From assembly GCF_001625305.1 (NCBI RefSeq), contig NW_017802491.1:3276711-3340710 (forward strand): a stretch of DNA of 64,000 bases, written 5' to 3'. Of the stretch, positions 28,201-40,200 are shown piece after piece. The DNA is from Branchiostoma belcheri (taxonomy: Eukaryota > Chordata > Leptocardii > Amphioxiformes > Branchiostomatidae). The translations under genes and the position numbers were made by a program. How positions within the stretch are numbered: the first letter of the stretch is position 1; every line of letters starts with the position of its first letter. Under the pieces are notes generated by a model. It did no database searches and was not told the origin of the DNA. It saw only the letters and a program-made list of their open reading frames with translations.

Positions 28201-31200
28201 GGGGCTTATCTTATCTATACATTCTCAGGTGAAACTCTGGGCTAGGTCAACTTACACAAACTGTTTTAGTAAGCCTTTGTGTCACAAACTAGGCAGCATG
28301 CACAAAACTGGAGTTTTGAATTATATTCCTGCCAATGCTATGATAGTTTTACATGTAGTGACTATATTTTTGAGAGGTATCCCTCAGTATATGGACCAAG
28401 CACCGTCTAGTAAAAGCTTCACAGAGTCCTTGAAAATCAGCTACAATGCAACTCTTTGGTAGTATCATTACAGCAATGAAGTACATGATAAAGATCATAA
28501 TTACTATCTTCTGTGCTGGTCCTTGTGCATAAAAAGTATTATTCCCAATAGCAATTTGCTTGATGTTCTAGATAGGAACACATGGCATCTACGTATACTA
28601 CCAGACAAACATCTACTGACTGAATTACTCTTGATATCAACATTGACTCTATGCATTATGCAGCAGTAGAAACAAAAGCATCAGAAAAACCTCCTCCAAT
28701 ATGTAGATAATCTCCTTCATTATCTGATTACTACCCTCACGCAGACCCGCTGGCCAGGGATTAGGCAGAACCATATACTCTATCATTAGTCAATACTGTC
28801 CTTCATTTCAGGATGTGGGGAAGGTTAAATGTTTTCATGAGTAGGTACTGTACTGAGGAGGTACTGCACTGAGGAGTTTGATTGGAAATTTTCTAAATAG
28901 AAAGTGATGGTGGGCTTTTGCACAGACTGATTAACATGGTATAGTAGGATGGTTACTCAATATTTTTCAGAAGTAAATATTATAGATTAAATGGGTAATA
29001 CTTGGTATTAAAGAACGGTTTTTCAGCCCATACAAACATGACTCAGCATGTAACCTGTATGGTAAGGGGATGAAACTCCCAGGTCCTTCCATCCTTATTA
29101 GTGTCCCTGATGTTGCTCACCTACATGTATTTTTAGCAATCCTGACCTTTACCTTTATTATCTTCTTTTCTAACTATGGGAATTTGCAATTTTCATAAAT
29201 GACTCTGAGGACTCAGCAATGTTGGATGGACAATGGAGGATATAGCTTGTCAAACACGTTTGTTTCACCCAAATTACCCTGAAGACCAGATGCATCATGT
29301 GGAGGTTGACACTGCTAATCCCCTGTCATCACCTATTGAAAAGTCACATTGTCGTGTAATATTTTACCTGTCCTCTAGCAAATATCAGATTTTTACAAAT
29401 TGACGTTGGCTGACAACTTTAATCCCACCCTTCACCCAGTCCATTGTGCTATATTGATACAGAGTGAACTAGCTGACACTTGGAGGCCGATAAAGAAGTT
29501 GTGACATTTTGGAACAATTTTCTGATGAACTAGTTTTGCTCCCTTTTGAGTCAGCCTTTGTAAGGTGAAAGAAATAATGATGCAGGTTCATTTTTCAAAT
29601 GTCACTGCTGTGTTTTAAACTTACTGTGTATTTTACATTGAAGTACATGTGTGTGAAATACACAGAACTGAAGAATCTGAAAATCCTTCTAAAAGTATCC
29701 ATCTTTTTTTCTTGGACCTTTCCTTTGTCCCATGTGAAATCTGTGGTTATAGCAACCTTTACTTCAGGCTTATAATAAAAGAAATATCGGCTTGCATTGA
29801 AACCTATGGCGGGTCCTGGTATATCATATTTCCATATCTACCCTCTAACAATTTGAGTTTGCCATTCTTTGATATTTGGTCCATTCCACCTTATTAGTTT
29901 CAAATTAGTCACTTCTGATTGCCCTCAATACTGAAGCGCCTGGGGCAGGTATTCAGTTGAAAACCAAACCGATCAGTTTATTAGCTGCAGGCGCTGTATA
30001 TTGTCCTGTCAGGTCATATTACATACAGGGTCATGCAGATGAAGTAGATTTTGAGCAACATGTCAAAAGTACAGAACAAAGATACCTCAGGTCAAATTGC
30101 AGACTATTCTACTGTAACAAACTAATGTCAACAACATGCCGTTCAGATTTGTGACACACGATTTGAAGACCTACACACCCATGTTAGATGACCTAGTTAT
30201 AAGATATGCAGAATGTCAGAAAGAGAATGAATGCTCCAGGGCCTAAAGGGGTGCACACCTGCAGTAGGTAACATTACACCAGTATGAGGCTAAATGTCAG
30301 ATATTGAAACCACTGTATTGTAAACATCCTTGAATCTTGTATTGTTCAGAAAAGCGAAATGGCACTCAGCTGATTGAATATGGAATAGGAATGTCAGCAT
30401 AATTGGCACAGAATCTGATGTGGCTGAACACTCTTGTTTTCCAGTCCAGAGTTGTTCACCCTGCCAGACATGAGAAGAACTTTCACATCTTCTACCAGAT
30501 GTTAGCTGGTCTAACACCCGAGGAGAGAGGTGAGCGTGCTCTGGTAATGGCTGCTGCCATAGTAATACAATACCTATGCACTGTATGTGCATATGTCAGT
30601 ATAATTTCAGTGATCTTATATATTATTCGGAATCGGGAAGGTGATTATGATCTACAAAAGATCTACAAAATGGTCAAATGGTCACAATTTCTTACAGCAC
30701 GAATCTGAACATGTACATGTACATGTAGTACCTTCTATGTGCACTAGGGGGCCCTTCTGTACTGTTCAGAAATGTCTCACCAGACTGTGTCTCTCTTCCA
30801 GTAAAACTCCACCTGCAGGGCTACTCTGCCTACAACCTGAAGTACCTGAGCTGCGGGCAGCTCCTGTGTGATGACATGGAAGACAGATACAGATTTGAGG
30901 CCTGGAGGGTGAGTTTGGGAGAATGTCTTTCTTTCGCAATCTTTCTCCTGTGTGATGACATGGAAGACAGATACAGATTCGAGGCCTGGAGGGTGAGTTT
31001 GGGAGAATGTCTTTCTTTCGCAATCTTTTTTCCACCATCTCTTTATCACATTATGCTTTGCCTCAATAGAGGACGACTGCTATACCTGACTTTGCCATCA
31101 CTAGAGCTAAAATAGTTTGTATAAGATTTAGTAATGCACAGTATTGAATAATATTCTACAAAAAATTGCTTGGTTGTATTGAAGCTTGACCAGTGAAGAT

Positions 31201-34200
31201 AACACTCTAACATGCTGCTGGTTGTCTTGTTGATAACATTGTTCTAACCTATCATCTGTCCTGACTTGCAGAGCTCCCTGTCAGTGTTAGGTATCCCGTT
31301 TGCTGATGTGATGAGGGTGCTGGCAGCAGTCCTCCTGCTGGGTAACATCGAGTTTGTTGAGGGAGATGGACTGGAACTGGATGTGCAGGGGAATAATGGT
31401 GAGATATGACTGTAGATACAGAACATAGTATACAGATGGTGATGATGACTGAAACTCACCATGAACAAGATTTTCTGTTGCTACATGTAGAAGATTGTTT
31501 TCTGACTGTTCAAACACTTCATGCTTCTGGAATGAGTAATGAGTTTACTTTTTGTCTTGCAGAAATCAAGTCAGTTGCTGCCCTGTTAGGAGTGTCGGGT
31601 GTGTCCCTGTACAGAGGCCTGACCACCAGAACACACAACGTCAGAGGACAGGTCTTCAAATCACTGGCTGATGCTGCAACTGTAAGTCACTTCTCACATG
31701 CTCTCCAACTGTTGAAAAAAACGTTGCCTCTTTTGTGCATGTTACTTCTCCATCAGTTTGTGTAAACCACTACTAGAATCCAGTCATTGCATTCTTGACT
31801 TAAAAACTGATTACATGTACATGTATATGTACAGAAAGGATGGAAGTATCAGTACTGTAATCTTTGTCTTTAGTACAGACTTAGCATCAATGTGCAGGTG
31901 GCTCTGTCAACAACAATTTAGCATATTTTATTGTTACAAATATGAATAACTCTCCTAAAGAAAGCAGTTTTGATTAACAGTATCAAAATGTTTACATAGA
32001 GAAAAAAAAATTATTCTTTCTATCCAGGCTAACCAGATCCGGGATGCGCTGGCCAAAGCCCTGTACTCACGAACCCTGAATGCCATTGTGCGCCGTGCCA
32101 ACAGTGTGAGGAGACCTGCTTCCAACTCAGGAACCAACAGCAGTGACAGCAGTGAGTCAGTACAGAACGGTGAGTCCTAACTGTCACTCAGACGTTGTGC
32201 AAAAGGAACAGTTTATAGAAGATAACATTTTGCAAACCTGTTGCACATCCTGGTTGTGATCGAATTTTCATATTCATCACCTTTAATATGTGTAGAATAA
32301 ATTTTACACAAGGGAAATGCAAAGAAGTTGTTGAAGTAATTGGTACCTTTCTAGGAAACTGATTGGTTCTGGTTCAAGATTTCATTAGTGGGGAAACTCA
32401 CTTGATAGGATTTGTCTGTCTGTGGTTCAGACCCAGACATGGTCAGACATGCTGTCTGGAACTGGAATTTCCGCCCCCAAAGACGCCTACTTGGAAAATA
32501 AGAAATTCCACTTTAGTTTGTCCAAGTTTCCAGACAAGGTATGCCTGTCTTAACAAAAGTGTCCATGTCAGTTTTTTGGTATAACCCTTGCAATACTATT
32601 AGTCTGGAATCTAATGTGGTACATTTTATCATGATTGTGTCATAAAGCATCCAGGTGTAGAAAAGTGTTGAGTAGTATTTAGTGATGAAAGGATCACAGA
32701 CTCCATCTTCAAACATTGAGTGAGTTTCACTTGGTGATGGCCCAGTGAGGCACATGATGGTGACAGCTGTTTCTGTTTGATGGAGGTCAGAAGTGATGTG
32801 TCCAGAGACATACCTACAGCACGCATATCCTGTCTGGAGTACTTGAGTCTATACATGTTAGGGTCAGGCATACCCTCGAAAGAGTTAGAAAGTCTTCTAT
32901 TACCAAGTGTTGACTCATTTCCTTTCATCAGCTCGCCCATATTTCTCCAGATGTCTTCCAAATACTTCCATCTGGTTATGTTTGAATCTAGAAAATATGT
33001 AACAGTTGTGCTTACTTAGTTGTCTAAAATATACATGAAAGGGTTTCAGATGATCTGATGGGAGTGCAGTATGACCTAAATGAGAAGACAGTAGGTAGTT
33101 AGGGTAGGTGGTACCTGGGTTTGGTTCAGTTTTGTAGCTCCATACTGTTGTAGTTTCAGACGGGATTTTTTTCTGTCGCCTACAGTAAATGGAAACCTCT
33201 TGTGATAAAATACTGTGGGCCTGCAACCTGTTAAGTGTGTGTCACTGAGTAGCCAAGAGTAACAAAATTTACACTGACACTTGTATCAACTGATTCTAGC
33301 TCTTTGTATACACTGTACATCAGATTCTGTTTCCCAATGACGCACTATCTAAGACCACAAAGGCTTTGAAGAGAGAAGAGCTGTAAATCTCTCAAGCAAC
33401 ATTTCAAAATATTTATTATAACTTCACCCTCTGTGTCATATTTAGAACCATACAAAAGCCAGTTGGGAAATGGTCTGTTGGAACTGTCTCCTTCTGTGAA
33501 ATATGATATAAACATTGTGCCTACATTTTTGGCACTTAAACATCATACTGCCTTGGCACATGAACATCATACATCCTTTTGGATAGATTCTAAGTCTCAG
33601 ATTAGATTTGTAGTCATAACAGAAGTCTACCATGTGGTTGACATATGTAAAGGGAAAAAAATCAGGTTTCTTGCATTAAAAAAATTTCAGGATACTGTAT
33701 TCATTCTTACAATATACACATATTACATATCACATGTTATATGTGGGGAAAACTAAATGTCCACTGAAGGTGATGTAGGCATCCTCCTCATCACCAAATA
33801 TGGCGAGATGGTCTCCATAGTCCATCCTCATCCACACCTGGTCCCCCACTATCAGCTCCAACATGACGGTCTGGGACTGCATGATGCTGCGGTCACCCTC
33901 CTGGGCAAACAGGATGACCTGTGGCTGGTTGTTCTTCATCAGATGTAGGTAGGTTGTCCGGCTGTTGTAGCTGTGGACTGTGGCAGAGAAGTAGTAGATA
34001 CCAGCGATAACACAGTAGAACTTCCCTGTGTACAAGTTGAAGTGTTCTCCAGTGTTGACCAACACTTTGTCGTACATGACCACCTGGTAATACTTGGTCC
34101 CCTCCATGGGTTTGCTGCGGATGACAGAGAAGGCTGATGCCTGGAGTTTCTCAGGTGGACCAGGAGGGCCCTCGACTCCCTTGGGCCCGGGAGGTCCAGC

Positions 34201-37200
34201 AACACCCTTGTGTCCTTTTGGTCCCATCTTCCCCGTTCTACCAGGGAAGCCACGATCTCCTGTAAAGAGAAATATTGTGCAAGCATCAATGGAAGTCCAA
34301 GCGGATACAATTCATATGCAAAACACCTAGAAAGATTTTCCTGTGATATCACCTGAATAGTCAGGTCTGTAGTTAATGTCCCAAATGCTTCCTACAGACA
34401 ATGTCACTAAGTCACTTGATAATCAAATACCCTACCAAGCACTTTGGAAAGAGATTTATTCTGTAGAATTTCAGTTCCTGTCTCAGATTGCAGGCAGTGG
34501 CCTTCAGCTAGAAGTTCATGGGGAGAAACAAAGTTCACCAGAGAAAAGACTCAGAAGGTTTCTATTATCACATTACCAATTTTACTTCTAAGTTAATTCC
34601 AACTGTCAGAATGTCTAGCCCTTAAAGATCATGAGCGGGTTGTCTAACACCACAGGAAGGAAGCAGATATCTTGGCTCAAAGTCTGTCTCCAGCTGCTAC
34701 CTTAATGCTCATCATGATCAACTCACAGAAATTGGAAAATAGTTTGCTGGTCTGCTTCACACTGTTGGGCTGATGCCCAATGAGGACTTTGGAACTTGGA
34801 ACAACCTTGAGCTTTCCTTATCACATGCCTTTCTAGGTCTTAGTAAGGAAGTGAGACATAAGGCTTTAATTTGTGCAAATGGCCAAAGAAAATCAAGTTC
34901 AAACTGAAAATGTATTTAATGTTCGTGAAATATTCAATACAATGAAATGAATCTGTCATGGCTGTCATCATTAAGATAATAGAGTTTTACTACATGTTTG
35001 TACAAATCCAACCTAGCGCAAAGTCAAACTTACTGTCAGATGGTCAGACAGTTTGACTTCACACTAAGATTGGATTTGTATATACATGTACTGTAGTACT
35101 CAGAGTCTTAGACCCTATATGCTACATGCTTTCTGTTGCTGTGTTGGAGACATACCAATGAGAGATCCTCTTTGGTAATGGTTAACCAGTTTATTTCTCC
35201 CACAGTTTCATGGCAGGTTGTTGGAAGAAAGATGGCAAGTAACCTTGCAGTAAATGACCACCAGCCGGGCTTCCATCAGTGGTAAAAAGAACCATCAATA
35301 AAATGTGAAGGTCTAAAGAAGCTAAGTATAAGGTCAAGGATTGGTAACCACATACACCTGGTATTCAGACTTCTACTTGGTACTTCACCTACCCCCAATC
35401 ACAGTGTGCGTCAGTCAAGATCACGGCCCTGGTTGAACCTTTGGCCAAGGTTATGGGCTGTTATCTGACAAATCAACTGGTATGACCCTGCTTGGCATAG
35501 CACAGAAGCTTTGCACGTATGCAGTTGCACTTAATAATTGGCATGTATTGCATTCAATGACTTGTCACTCCTGAGCTCAACAAAAACTTGCTTCTAGTCT
35601 ACTGTCTTTTCAATGGAAAAATCAAAATGCTGTAAAATCACATTCATATACATGAGCAAATTTTCAAACCAGTGTTTATTGTTTTTATTCCATACCTGTA
35701 AAACACCACACAATTTTTGAAACCCTATGTATGTATGTGACTCTCAGTCTTCTGGTCCTTCGGAAATTCAGCTTTTTAGAAGTTGAATTATGACAACATG
35801 TACTTGAGTCTTTACTTTCAAGTTTCTGGTCCATTTCACAAAACTATGAAATTTGCCATTCTTTAGTTTTTACACTTATCAAAGCAGGTACAATGTGCAA
35901 TGGTAGAACTGTAGATTTGGTGTTCATATGCAGTACAAAAATGTAGCTCTTAATCAAGTACATCAACTTTGTCAGGTTCAGTCTTCTGTGGTATGATATT
36001 GCTGAGTTCATAGTCCTGAGGCACTGCCAGGTACCCATTAAAGGTGATGTAGAAGTCTTTGCTGTCACTGAAGATGGCAGTTGTATTCCTGCCAGCCAGT
36101 CGGAGCCACACACGGTCTCCTTTGTCCAGCGGGAGCAGTGCAAATTGTGTCTGCATGATGCTGCGTCCACTGGACTGACTAAAGTTCATCACTTGCTTGT
36201 CCTCATTCTTCATCAGGTGTACGTACGATTCATAGCCATTGTACGTGTGCACAGTGTAGGAAAAATGGTAGATGCCGGGGATCATGCAGTAAAACACGCC
36301 TGTGTCGTTGTTAAAGTGCTGGTCTATGTTGACAAACTGGTGTTCAAAGGTGATGGTTTGGAATTTGTGATCCCCAAACATAGGAGATGCCCGTAGTGCA
36401 GAGAAGGCTGCCTGAGGTCGAGTAGCGTTTGGGGCTGGCGCTCCTCTTGGTCCTCTAGCTCCCTCCAGGCCAGGCGGTCCATGGCTCCCAGTCGGTCCCC
36501 TCACACCCACAGGACCAGGCCAGCCGGGGTCACCTGGGGGGAAACAGGGTTGCCAGTTTTTTTAGATGTGTACAAAACACTGGAGAAACAGATATGTCTC
36601 TGATACTGACTCGGAGGAAGAGGACCAGGATGGTTTGAGGTCAAATTTGAGTAAGTTGGCAACCCTGGTTCCCCTTTCCCAGGCAAACGGCAAAGTCAAG
36701 ACATCTCAAGGCTGTGTATGGCCACTTAAGATGGAATACCGGTAATCGCTGATGAGAATCATTCTCTAGCTATATCATTCTAAACCTTCTCATAATGTAA
36801 AACAAGATTACACATTGTACATCTGATGATCAAACATCCTGGGAGTCAAGAACATTCTGATATGGGGATGGCGATATAGTAATGAAAGTTATGTTTATTT
36901 GTTGTTGTTCATGAATGCATGCCCTCTCAAGATGGCAGTGTTTTGTTACTAAATGGTGTTGCTTAATGACCTTGATCTCTATAGACAAGACCCTTGTACC
37001 CACCTTTATCCCCCTTCTCTGATGCCATGTGTTGAGGCAGAGCGATGATCTGAGGTCCTGGTGGGTTGTCCTGTGGGCAGCACCTCACACACTGCCCACT
37101 CTCGGGCGCCTCCGCAGACTGTTTCCCTTGGCCTGAATGTTTCCCCTGGCCAGAATATGACCCCTGGCCATAGATGCTGACCGCCAGGCAGGCTGGTATG

Positions 37201-40200
37201 ATCAGGATTGTGTACAGGATGGACGTCATGGTGGGACTGGTGCTGGTGGTAGCTGTAGAATACAAGGACACATACTTTGGTGTAGCAGGATATTATGTCA
37301 TTGTATAAGGTAAAGCGTTATCGAATATGTTGATGTGGAAATGGATGCATCTGAGATCCTGTGTCGGTTCAGAGGAGTGTGCCTTGTTAGTCATCACAGA
37401 CAGCTGACCTAGACGAATATTTGCCTGCCCACTGCCATGGGAGAAATGCCCTGCTTCCTTTCCTATAGGACTCAGGAGGGTTGGAGAATTGACCTGGTTC
37501 AGTGGCCCAGCAATTAGCCCAGTGCCCCTGCCTATCAATTACAAGTACCCATCAACAGTCAACTTGTGGTTGTCAGCAAGATGTGAAGTACAGAATAATA
37601 AGTATCACAAAGATCATCAACCCATAGAGTTGACTATTATAAAGTTGTACATGGTCTTAACTTGCTGATCTCAAGTCAACTGGTCTTAGCAAGGGTGAGC
37701 AAGGATGTTATAACTTACTTGATCTGAATCATGAACTAGATTAGTTGATAGAGGTCCTGGACATGATCGTAATATCTGAGGTGATGCTTTACCACATTGA
37801 GGTAACACAGCTGTTGATAGGATAATTCTGTGATAATAGCTTGTAGCAGCATTATTCTTCAGCAGGACCTTAGCAGGAGGGGGCTTTAGCAGACTCGTAT
37901 CTGGGGCTGAATAAATAGAGGTCTACTGTAGTAAAATAACATAAGCTGAATAATTCAACACAATTAGCTGGTCAGGGGAGGTCCAGTTCCCCGTGAGCTC
38001 AGTCTTTTTTGGCCAATTTCTTAGTTATGTAGGTCAGTCCCAAGAGGGGATGAACTGCCCAACTCTTTGTGGACTGCCCTGATTGTTGTACCTACAGTGA
38101 CCATGCAGGGCTCTGGAATGTTTGGGGCCCCTGCAAGGTTTACATGTTCAACTAACCACAATACGGCTTGAAGTACTGTTTAGGTGTAACATTAGGTTGA
38201 TGACTGGACATTAATCAAACCAGTCTACTGATGAAAAGGTCATGACCTTTATCTTCACTTCAGGACCCCTTCACTTCATTAAAAGACAGATGAGGTAAAG
38301 GCAGGAAGATTCTATGCATTGGATGAAATGTGACAAGAAACAGGCTATGGATGAAAACTGATAAGTATCAGTAACTCTCAGAGTCAAAAGCCAGCTGGCT
38401 TTGCCCACCAGTTGTGCTTGTGCTGATGCTGGTAAAACTGAAGGGAAGTCAGTCACTAAAATCCTAAATGTCAAACTTAGCCTGAGGAATGTACAAATGT
38501 ACATGCAGACTTGGACAAGCAGTATTCTGCACCAACTACACAGAAGTCAAGTTTAAAGCATACAAAGGAAGTGTGAAGTTGCTGCAGAGCGCTTTTTCCA
38601 CTTTCAACATGTATGAATTTGAATGAAAGCGAGCAAGACCAAGTAGAGTATGTTGGAGCAAATTGGTAAAAGAATCAAAGCATACCTTTTTTCAGAAGAG
38701 TCTATCACATCAGCTTGGCATGTCCAAGGATACAGAACTACACGAGGATTCTTGGTAAACTGATGCTTTCCCAAGCTTTATATCCAGCAGGAATAGAAAG
38801 TTACTAGAAGTGCATGCCAGCAGGGCATGCCACTAGTAGTTTCCAGATGACCCCACAGCAGTCTGGCTGAGAGAGACTGGGGGCCCCTATTTAGGCCTGC
38901 CTGCAGCCCACATGTGGTTCCTGTTACACAGCCCGCCTACCAGCTGAACTTGTCTGGACCATCTCATTAGGCTGTGGATGGGGGTCTGCAGGGTTCATTG
39001 TGCTCTTTTGGCAAAGAGTGTGGGTTTGGAAACTTGGTCTAAATGATTTACGTCGACAAGGAAGCCACTAAATATATTTATGGCTTTGAAAATATTTCCT
39101 ATGGAAGGACTGTTTTCTTAAGGGCATCTATTAATAACAGTGCACATCTCTGCCCAGACCTGGGTCATGATGCCCCATCTGTCTGTTTGGTCTGTTGTTA
39201 AACCTGCCAGTTGACCCCTCCCCCCTCAGCTGACAGCCACATGGTATGTGGCAAGTTTGTTATTCACACATCCCTGTCTGTGTGATGCCCTCACTGGCAA
39301 GGGCCAGGAAAAAATACTATGTTGGTTCTCATCAATGGAGAAGCGGTCAGAGTCTGGTGGAATACCATTACCTAAAAGGTTAATTTGGACAGTCTTTCAG
39401 TTGCTATTGATATATTTACTAGCTGGTGTAGAAATACTAGTATATCGTTAATTTTTATGTCATTTGGAAAGAGGAAAGGGTTGACCATAACCACCTATTA
39501 TATGGGTACTGACAAGTAACCACAAAAGCTCAACACAGATGGATGAGGGGTCATTGCCAGAAATGTCACACAGTTCCAGCATGTCGTGGATGCAAAGTCT
39601 CCAGACTATAGGTCAGAAGAAAGCAAAGAAAAGTGTGTCAACTGTCTGGGCAAACTACCAAGAAGTATAGTGGGCCCTTGCCCTCCTTCTTCTGTGCAAA
39701 TAGAATCTATTCTTTATTGCTATTCACTGATGATTCAGGCTTGTTTTTTGGAAAGAAATTCTAGTACACATGTAAATGCCATGAACATCCTGTTTACAGA
39801 ATCTTGTACAATATCAGAAATTAAAGTATTTGAAGAAGATGCTTCAGAGCTGCGTTTACTTTGATGTCTGGTTTGCAAGCTGTTGTATAATCAGTTTACA
39901 CGAGGATAAAGGTGATTTACTGAAAGTTCACTGGAGGGGGAAGCTGGGGCAGAAAAGATGGAAACAGACCAAACAGTAAGATTTATGAACCTTTAAACAA
40001 GCCAGACTGTCATCAGACCCCAGTACTTAGTCAGATGATGAAGTAAAATGGCCAACAGGTGACTATGAGGGCATAATACATAGACACATTATATTAAAGA
40101 CTGATAGGTTTTGCCCTTGTGTTGTAGATTGAAATAGATGAGATCTGCCTGTGTTACACAATCTGTCCCTGCCAGGGATAATTGGCTCTCTCAAAGGCCC

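Noticed and set aside
30709-30730. ACATGT repeats near the myosin exon 9 acceptor
   Set aside because: This is a short simple repeat common throughout the window, with no further structure.
36655-36690. Possible extra collagen exon (GEPGLP) on the minus strand between the C1q signal exon and exon B
   Set aside because: The Gly-X-Y pattern lasts only two triplets and no acceptor/donor pair with the right phase flanks it.
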